From the NCBI GenBank assembly GCA_902478995.1, contig CABSNF010000070.1, positions 1-10,670 of the forward strand: a stretch of DNA of 10,670 nt, read 5' to 3'. The DNA is from an uncultured Collinsella sp. (GTDB lineage: Bacteria > Actinomycetota > Coriobacteriia > Coriobacteriales > Coriobacteriaceae). Of this stretch, positions 6,185 to 10,670 are shown one piece after another. The translations under genes were made by a program, and so were the position numbers. The notes beneath the pieces are model-generated. The model saw only the letters and a list, made by a program, of their open reading frames with translations. It was not told where the DNA came from and made no database searches. How positions within the stretch are numbered: the stretch's first letter is position 1; the number at the start of each line of letters is the position of its first letter.

Positions 6185-6213
6185 CTTATACCCCGAAGAC
6201 CTCCGCTTGCCAC
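6185..6213 (-). promoter_or_regulatory. Candidate sigma-70-type promoter for the DJ-1/maf unit
   Basis: On the minus strand, GTGGCA (6208-6213, four of six consensus bases) and TATAAG (6185-6190, five of six) are separated by 17 bp, 36 bases upstream of the chosen start codon. The gap between the methyltransferase and DJ-1 genes shows no hairpin terminator, so read-through is also possible. Confidence 0.45.
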
Positions 6214-6254
6214 GCTCGATTTCCCAATGATTTTTCTGAGCAATGATTAAGTGG

Positions 6255-7568
6255 CTAGTTGCGCCTAAGGTGGACGACGGTCTCGCAGTGGAAGGTTTGT
6301 GGGAACAGGTCGACTGGCGTGATCTTTACGGGGGAGAAGGTGCCTTCTTCGACAAAGCGTTTGAGATCGCGCGCCAGGGTGGCCGGGTCGCAGCTCACGT
6401 AGGCGACATCGCGGGCACTCGTGCTGGCGATAAGGTCGATCGCTTCGGGGGCGAGGCCTGCGCGCGGCGGGTCGACCACCAAGACGTCGGCATCCTGGTC
6501 GGGGAACTCGCGCACCGCGTCTCCGCCAATGACGTCGACGTTATCAAGCTTGTTGATCTCCAGGTTACGGCGCAGGTCGCGCACGGCGGGGCCGTAGGCC
6601 TCGACGGCGGCGACAAAGTCGCAGCGGCGGGCGAGCGGCAGGGTAAAGGTGCCGGCACCGCAGTACAGGTCCACGGCAAGCTCGTCTTCCTGCGGATCGA
6701 GCGCTTCCATGACAAGCTCGATCAAAATCTCGGCACCCTTGGTGTTGACCTGGAAAAAAGACGGGGCAGACAAGCGCATCTGACCCTCGGCGATATTCTC
6801 GGTCCATGAGCCCTCTCCGGCGAGCATTTCGACCTTGGAAACACGGCGGGCCTTCTTTTCGCCCTTGCTCATCACGCGTACAACACTTGTGGGGTGCGCG
6901 GCGTCTGCCAACACGCGCGAGACTTGCGAGCGCGGGAAAGAGCCCGTAGGCGTCCAGAGCGCCACCTCGAGTGCCTTGGTGCGACGCGAGGCGCGAATGC
7001 CCACGCGCTCAAGGCCCAGGTCGTGGCTGCCGCTCAGATAATTGAGCGCGCCGACGACCGATTTGAGTGCCTTGGGGAAACGTTTGTCGAACAACGGGCA
7101 CGAATCGACGGTCACGATCTTGCGAGGATCGACACCGTGCATGCCAAGACGCACGCGGCCGTTTACAACGGTCGGCTCGAGTTCGATTTTATTGCGGTAG
7201 CCCCAATCATCCTTGGTGTGGCGGATGGGTTGCACCAGTTCATCGACTTGATCGGGGCTGAACTTGCCGATACGCTCGAGCGTGGAGCGCAGATTTTGCT
7301 CCTTGGCGGCGAGCTGTGCCGTGCGTGAGAGATTGCCCCACGAGCAGCCGCCGCAGATGCCCACGAAGGGGCAGGGAGGCTGAATGCGATCGGGGCTTGG
7401 CTCCAGAATCTCGGTGGTGCGGGCACGCATGAACGACTTGCCGTCCTGTACGACCTCGACCTCGACGGTGTCGCCTGCCACGGCGCCCTGCACAAAGACG
7501 GCCTTGCCGTTGTCGGCGTGCGCCAGCCCGTCGGCGCCGTAGGTCATCGATTCTATAGTGAGCTTCAT
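6255..7568 (-). CDS. TrmA/RumA-family RNA (uracil-C5) methyltransferase, RlmD-like
   Basis: The 437-residue protein transfers a methyl group from S-adenosylmethionine to C5 of a uridine in RNA, most likely 23S rRNA. The N-terminal TRAM RNA-binding domain covers about residues 1-56. Iron-sulfur ligands are C66, C72, C75 (CPFVGICGGC) and C157 (VDSCPLF), the pattern of [4Fe-4S] RumA-type enzymes. The SAM-binding DLYCGAGTFTLPLA spans 300-313, and VVDPPRAGL (364-372) follows. The catalytic cysteine is C393 in YVSCDPATLARDL. The target position (U1939, U747 or both) cannot be decided from sequence alone. I start at the ATG at 7568 because the TRAM domain begins there. An upstream in-frame ATG at 7604 would add 12 basic residues with no ribosome-binding site. 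AGG bases sit unusually close to the chosen start. Confidence 0.93.
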   Translation of the reverse strand: MKLTIESMTYGADGLAHADNGKAVFVQGAVAGDTVEVEVVQDGKSFMRARTTEILEPSPDRIQPPCPFVGICGGCSWGNLSRTAQLAAKEQNLRSTLERIGKFSPDQVDELVQPIRHTKDDWGYRNKIELEPTVVNGRVRLGMHGVDPRKIVTVDSCPLFDKRFPKALKSVVGALNYLSGSHDLGLERVGIRASRRTKALEVALWTPTGSFPRSQVSRVLADAAHPTSVVRVMSKGEKKARRVSKVEMLAGEGSWTENIAEGQMRLSAPSFFQVNTKGAEILIELVMEALDPQEDELAVDLYCGAGTFTLPLARRCDFVAAVEAYGPAVRDLRRNLEINKLDNVDVIGGDAVREFPDQDADVLVVDPPRAGLAPEAIDLIASTSARDVAYVSCDPATLARDLKRFVEEGTFSPVKITPVDLFPQTFHCETVVHLRRN

Positions 7569-7614
7569 ATTCCTGCCTGTCATTCGCGTTGTTGTTCGCA
7601 CCATGGTAGCAGGG

Positions 7615-7658
7615 AAAAGCGCCCCGCATCCGAGGCTTTCCTCAAATGCGGGGCGCTT
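7615..7658 (-). terminator. Strong intrinsic terminator after ppk
   Basis: AAGCGCCCCGCAT (7617-7629) and ATGCGGGGCGCTT (7646-7658) are a perfect 13-bp inverted repeat. An internal GAGG/CCTC stem extends it (7632-7635 and 7640-7643). On the minus strand it ends in TTTT and lies 24 bases after the ppk stop. An 11-base direct repeat (CTTCTACAAAC at 7656-7666 and 7669-7679) lies between it and the stop. Confidence 0.85.
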
Positions 7659-7681
7659 CTACAAACTGCTTCTACAAACGA

Positions 7682-10090
7682 CTATTTCGTCTTGCCGGTA
7701 ATGAGCGTCTTAAGACCCAGGCCGATCAGACCCAGGCCCATGCGCACGCGGCCGGGGCGATGGCGCTCGATGGCCTTGGTCTTGCCGGCGGGCTTATCGC
7801 GACGGGCGCTCGTCTCGGGTGCGGGCTTGATGACCTGCGGATCGGGCTGAGGTGCAGGTGCAGGCTCGGGCTCAATGACGGTCGCCTGGACCTCTTGGAC
7901 CTTGGGTGCTACTGGCTGCGGCTCGCCCTCGGGGGCAGGTTCCGCCTCAATGACGGGCTCGGGCGCGGCCTCGGCGTTGCGATAGGCACGCTCCAGCAGG
8001 GCTTCCTGCGAGTTGAAGGGTTTCTCACCCTCTGCACGCTCCACGGGGACCCAGGTGCCGTCGCTCGTGAGGCTGCGGGCCTTCACGTTGTCGCGCAGCT
8101 GCATGCCCATGTACTCGTGCACTAGGGCGCGGCAGGTGGGGTCGAGCACGGGGAAGGCAATCTCCACGCGGTGCTCGGTGTTGCGTGTCATCATGTCTGC
8201 CGAGCTCAGGTAAATCATGTCCGAGTCCACGCCAAAAGCGTAAACACGGGCGTGCTCCAAAAAGCGTCCGACGATGGAGCGGACATGCACGTTCTCGGTC
8301 TTGCCCGGAACACCGGGCTTGAGGCACGAGATGCCGCGGATGATCATGTCTACGCGCACGCCGGCACACGATGCCTCGGCGATCTTGTCGATAACCTCGC
8401 GGTCGGTCAGCGAGTTGAGCTTAAAGAACACGCGGGCGGGCTCGCCGGCAAGGGCGCGCTGGATCTCGCGGTCAAGCCCGCGCATGATGAGCGGTTTCAG
8501 TCCGACGGGCGCCACACCCAGGAAGCGGTAGTCGCCGCGCAGGTTGCCCAGCGACAGATTGCGGAAGAACAGGTTGGCGTCCTCGCCGATGCCGGGATGG
8601 GCTGTCATGAGCATAAAGTCGCTGTAGAGTTTGGCCGTCTTCTCGTTAAAGTTGCCGGTGCCCAAAAGCGTGAGGCGCGTTAGCGCCATGCCCTCGCGAT
8701 AGGTGAGCTGGCAGATCTTTGAGTGGCATTTAAAGCCCTCGGAACCATAGATGACGGTGCAGCCGGCCTCTTCCAGGCGCTCGGCCCACTCGATGTTGTT
8801 CTGCTCGTCAAAGCGGGCACGAAGTTCCATGAGCACCGTGACCTCTTTGCCGTTCTCGGCAGCATCGATCAGCGACTCGCACAGGCGGCTCTGCTTGGCC
8901 ACGCGGTAGAGCGTGATGCGCAGCGAGATGCACTCGGGGTCGTAGGCGGCCTCGTGCACCAGATCCAGGAAGGGGTTCATGGCCTCGTAGGGATAAAAGA
9001 GCAGCTTGTCGTGCTGCAGCACCTGCTCGCGGATGGAGCGGGTCATGTCGATGGTGGGATTGGGCTGCGGCCTAAACGGCGTAAAGAGCAGCTCGTTGCG
9101 CAGGTGCTCGGGAATCTTGCCCTCAATGCCAAAGACGTAGCCCAGGTCGAGCGGGATATCGCAGGTAAAGACAGAGCGGCGCGAAAGCTCGAGCGCCTTG
9201 CGGATGGTCTTGAGCGTTGCCTTCTCGAGCGACCCCGAGACCGCGAGCACTACCGGCTGCAGACGCAGGCGCTTCTTGAGGATGCGCTTCATGTGCTGGC
9301 GGTAGTCCTCTTCCTCTTCGACGCCCTCGCCGTCCGGATCGATGTCGGCGTTGCGGGTGACGCGGATCAGCGCACGATCCAGCGGCTTATAGGAGCCAAA
9401 GCAGCTGTCCAGGCAGGCGAGGATGACGTCCTCGAGCAAGATGTAGGAGTAGGTGCCGGTGGGCGAGGGGATCTCGACCACGCGGTTCATCGAGGCGGGA
9501 ATCTCGATAAGGCCCAGCAGGCTCTCCTCGTCGGTGGCGCCGTCCAGACCACAGGCCAGATAGAGCGCGCCATTGCGTAGGTTGGGGAAGGGGTGGCGAG
9601 GATCGATGACCAGCGGCGAGATGACCGGCGACACGTAGGCCTGGAAGTAGCGGGTTACAAAGGTGCGCTCCTCGGGCGTAAGCGAATCGATGCGGGCGCG
9701 GTGAACGCCCAAGGTGTCGAGCTTGCCCTCGATGCTCTTAAAGATGGACTCCCAACGGGTAAGGAGCCCGGGCATTTCGGCCATGACAGCATCGACCTGT
9801 TCGGAGGCGGTCATATTGCTCTTGTTGTCGACAGGTTGCTTTTTGAGCTCTGCCAGATCGGACAGGCCGCCCACGCGCACCATGAGAAACTCGTCGAGGT
9901 TAGACTCGAAAATCGACACGAACTTTAGACGCTCGAACAGCGGAACGGTCTCATCGAAGGCTTCGTCAAGCACACGGTTGTCAAAGCGTAGCCAGCTGAG
10001 CTCTCGGTTCTGCGTGTACGAGAAGTCGCGAGGCGGTTTGCGCAGCTTTGCGGCGGCTTGCTTTTTTTCGATTTTGCTCGGCATATGCAT
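7682..10090 (-). CDS. ppk: Polyphosphate kinase 1 with Pro/Glu-rich C-terminal extension
   Basis: The 802-residue enzyme makes long-chain polyphosphate from ATP reversibly, and is usually peripheral at the membrane. The N-terminal domain starts at FSYTQNRELSWLRFDNRVLDE (23-43). Ppk1 signatures follow: SIFESNLDEFLMVRVGGL (59-76), the autophosphorylated histidine H456 in YGSEGFKCHSKICQL, TGNFNEKTAKLYSD (478-491), the second conserved histidine H613 in FLEHARVYAFG, and YLSSADMMTRN (627-637). The catalytic part ends near residue 700. About 95 residues follow that are not typical of the family: a proline- and glutamate-rich linker (708-760) and a basic, glycine/leucine-rich tail (780-800). Two ATGs lie two codons apart (10090 and 10084), neither with a clear ribosome-binding site, so the exact start is uncertain. 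It is a single-gene unit with its own terminator. Confidence 0.96.
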   Translation of the reverse strand: MHMPSKIEKKQAAAKLRKPPRDFSYTQNRELSWLRFDNRVLDEAFDETVPLFERLKFVSIFESNLDEFLMVRVGGLSDLAELKKQPVDNKSNMTASEQVDAVMAEMPGLLTRWESIFKSIEGKLDTLGVHRARIDSLTPEERTFVTRYFQAYVSPVISPLVIDPRHPFPNLRNGALYLACGLDGATDEESLLGLIEIPASMNRVVEIPSPTGTYSYILLEDVILACLDSCFGSYKPLDRALIRVTRNADIDPDGEGVEEEEDYRQHMKRILKKRLRLQPVVLAVSGSLEKATLKTIRKALELSRRSVFTCDIPLDLGYVFGIEGKIPEHLRNELLFTPFRPQPNPTIDMTRSIREQVLQHDKLLFYPYEAMNPFLDLVHEAAYDPECISLRITLYRVAKQSRLCESLIDAAENGKEVTVLMELRARFDEQNNIEWAERLEEAGCTVIYGSEGFKCHSKICQLTYREGMALTRLTLLGTGNFNEKTAKLYSDFMLMTAHPGIGEDANLFFRNLSLGNLRGDYRFLGVAPVGLKPLIMRGLDREIQRALAGEPARVFFKLNSLTDREVIDKIAEASCAGVRVDMIIRGISCLKPGVPGKTENVHVRSIVGRFLEHARVYAFGVDSDMIYLSSADMMTRNTEHRVEIAFPVLDPTCRALVHEYMGMQLRDNVKARSLTSDGTWVPVERAEGEKPFNSQEALLERAYRNAEAAPEPVIEAEPAPEGEPQPVAPKVQEVQATVIEPEPAPAPQPDPQVIKPAPETSARRDKPAGKTKAIERHRPGRVRMGLGLIGLGLKTLITGKTK

Positions 10091-10119
10091 CTGTCCGTTC
10101 AGTCCCCGCAGGGGACGGT

Positions 10120-10147
10120 AGCCTAACCCTATTCACTATTGTCTCAA
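10120..10147 (-). promoter_or_regulatory. Weak candidate promoter for ppk
   Basis: On the minus strand, TTGAGA (10142-10147, five of six consensus bases) and TAGGCT (10120-10125, three of six) are separated by 16 bp, about 30 bases upstream of the ppk start. A perfect 6-bp hairpin, GTCCCC-GCA-GGGGAC (10102-10116), lies around the expected transcription start and might act as an operator. No PhoB-type box was recognised. Confidence 0.3.
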
Positions 10148-10560
10148 TTTAGTCGACTTGTGGCACGGACGTATTGTGCGAACGGTATCTTTACCTACTT
10201 CTTACGCTGACAAGTCATAGGACTGACGCCCTGCTCGTCTGCAAGCGGTCTATATCCTCACTCAACTGGTACGTAAGTGTGAATAAGAATGATGGATAGC
10301 TGAATATCATTGAATGCAGGCGGAAACGTAAACAAACATCATTTATATACATAAAACCGATTTAGCTATGCAATTCTGAATCAAAAGTTTAGAGATGCAA
10401 TTGCAAATAGTTTTTAGGGAAAAAGAGCGTTTACCTTAGAAAAGTTACTTTAGAACGCCGAAGTACATTATGGGGGAATCTCATGCGATATACCGTTCAT
10501 CGCACTTTGTTGACCGTTCGGGGGCGAGGTGGAATTGCGGGTGGTATTTGGATATAACTA
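10148..10560. other. Non-coding stretch, AT-rich in its right half
   Basis: I see no gene of useful length with a ribosome-binding site here on either strand. The segment from about 10320 to 10470 is distinctly richer in A and T than the surrounding genes, as expected for a promoter or regulatory region. It contains the direct repeat and palindrome listed separately. The stretch 10148-10320 shows nothing I can name. Confidence 0.5.
10361..10405. repeat. 15-base near-perfect direct repeat with palindrome, possible operator
   Basis: TTTAGCTATGCAATT (10361-10375) and TTTAGAGATGCAATT (10388-10402) differ at only two adjacent positions and are spaced 27 bases start to start. The second copy runs into the perfect palindrome TGCAATTGCA (10396-10405). 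Repeats of this kind in an AT-rich intergenic stretch are often regulator-binding sites. No known consensus was recognised. Confidence 0.45.
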
Positions 10561-10604
10561 GAGCTGTCAGCAAGCAGCGTCCGCTATGGAAGGGCGCTGA
10601 GAGA

Positions 10605-10623
10605 TTCGGCCGAAAGGCCCGAA
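10605..10623 (+). promoter_or_regulatory. GNRA-loop hairpin in the leader of the edge gene
   Basis: TTCGGCC (10605-10611), loop GAAA, and GGCCCGAA (10616-10623) form a 7-bp stem with one bulged C. It sits 8 bases before the AGGAGG sequence of the gene at the right edge. A second possible stem (CAGCG ... CGCTG, with TCC/GGA inside) lies just upstream, so the leader may be structured. No riboswitch class was recognised. Confidence 0.35.
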
Positions 10624-10639
10624 AGAAAGGTAGGAGGCC

Positions 10640-10670
10640 ATGACGAAAGGTCTGCACGTGCCTTCCGAGA
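10640..10670 (+). CDS. Start of an unidentified gene, cut off by the window edge
   Basis: An ATG at 10640 opens a frame reading MTKGLHVPSE to the end of the window. AGGAGG (10632-10637) stands only 2 bases before the ATG, which is short, and AAAGG (10626-10630) stands 9 bases before it. The long upstream non-coding region and leader hairpins support a real gene start. Ten residues are too few to name a family. Confidence 0.5.
   Translation, partial: MTKGLHVPSE

Noticed and set aside
6225..6248. Direct repeat CAATGATT (6225-6232 and 6241-6248) after the methyltransferase gene
   Set aside because: An 8-base repeat in an AT-rich spacer is expected by chance, and no hairpin or U-tract accompanies it.
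8723..9580. Plus-strand open frame of 285 codons inside ppk
   Set aside because: It is antisense to conserved Ppk1 sequence, with no family motif and no start signal.
10216..10225. Possible third copy of the palindromic element, sharing CATAGGACTG with 3864-3873
   Set aside because: Neither the inner hairpin nor the outer inverted repeat is present around it, so a 10-base match is best taken as chance.
10471..10560. Small open frame starting at the ATG near 10471
   Set aside because: It is short, has no ribosome-binding site, and gives no recognisable product.
10594..10604. CTGAGAG reminiscent of a TPP riboswitch
   Set aside because: The other conserved TPP-element segments are missing, including the downstream part that pairs in the aptamer.

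Overview
The window looks like chromosomal DNA of a GC-rich, Gram-positive-type gut actinobacterium. The gene content and protein style fit the Coriobacteriia, most likely a Collinsella-like organism. That assignment is an inference from recognised families, not from a marker gene or a search. There are eight confidently identifiable complete protein genes, the first codons of a probable ninth at the right edge, several hairpin terminators, and two non-coding stretches longer than 300 bases.

Layout. A phosphate acetyltransferase gene (pta, minus strand, 109-1089) is divergent from a two-gene plus-strand cassette, 1322-3548. The cassette holds UDP-galactopyranose mutase (glf) and an overlapping family-2 glycosyltransferase, and probably makes and transfers galactofuranose for a surface glycan. 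The divergent intergenic region carries two mirror-image TATAAT boxes, an orphan perfect hairpin in the pta leader, and two small hairpins in the glf leader. From 3925 to 10090 every gene is on the minus strand: a P1/S58-family self-processing peptidase, a Maf nucleotide pyrophosphatase overlapping a DJ-1/PfpI protein by 4 bp, a TrmA/RumA-type RNA uracil-C5 methyltransferase with iron-sulfur cysteines, and a polyphosphate kinase with an unusual C-terminal extension. These are mostly housekeeping functions (nucleotide sanitation, rRNA modification, polyphosphate storage), plus Pta for acetyl-phosphate metabolism.

The most interesting stretch is the convergent gap 3549-3924. It holds two long palindromic elements in opposite orientation. 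Each has a perfect outer inverted repeat (21 bp and 31 bp) and a perfect inner 9-10 bp hairpin with an ATTAA/TTAAT loop. The outer and inner stem sequences differ completely between the copies, while short internal motifs (ACAGTCCT and TGCGGAACT) are kept at matching offsets. This covariation-like pattern suggests a structured repeat family. Between the copies, on the minus strand, lies a relic of the last codons of a second glycosyltransferase, a near match to the tail of the intact glycosyltransferase at 3548. That points to deletion of a paralogous convergent gene.

The right-hand 550 bases (10091-10639) contain no convincing gene. They hold a weak candidate ppk promoter, an AT-rich part with a 15-bp near-perfect direct repeat, and a hairpin-rich leader before the start of the truncated gene at the edge.
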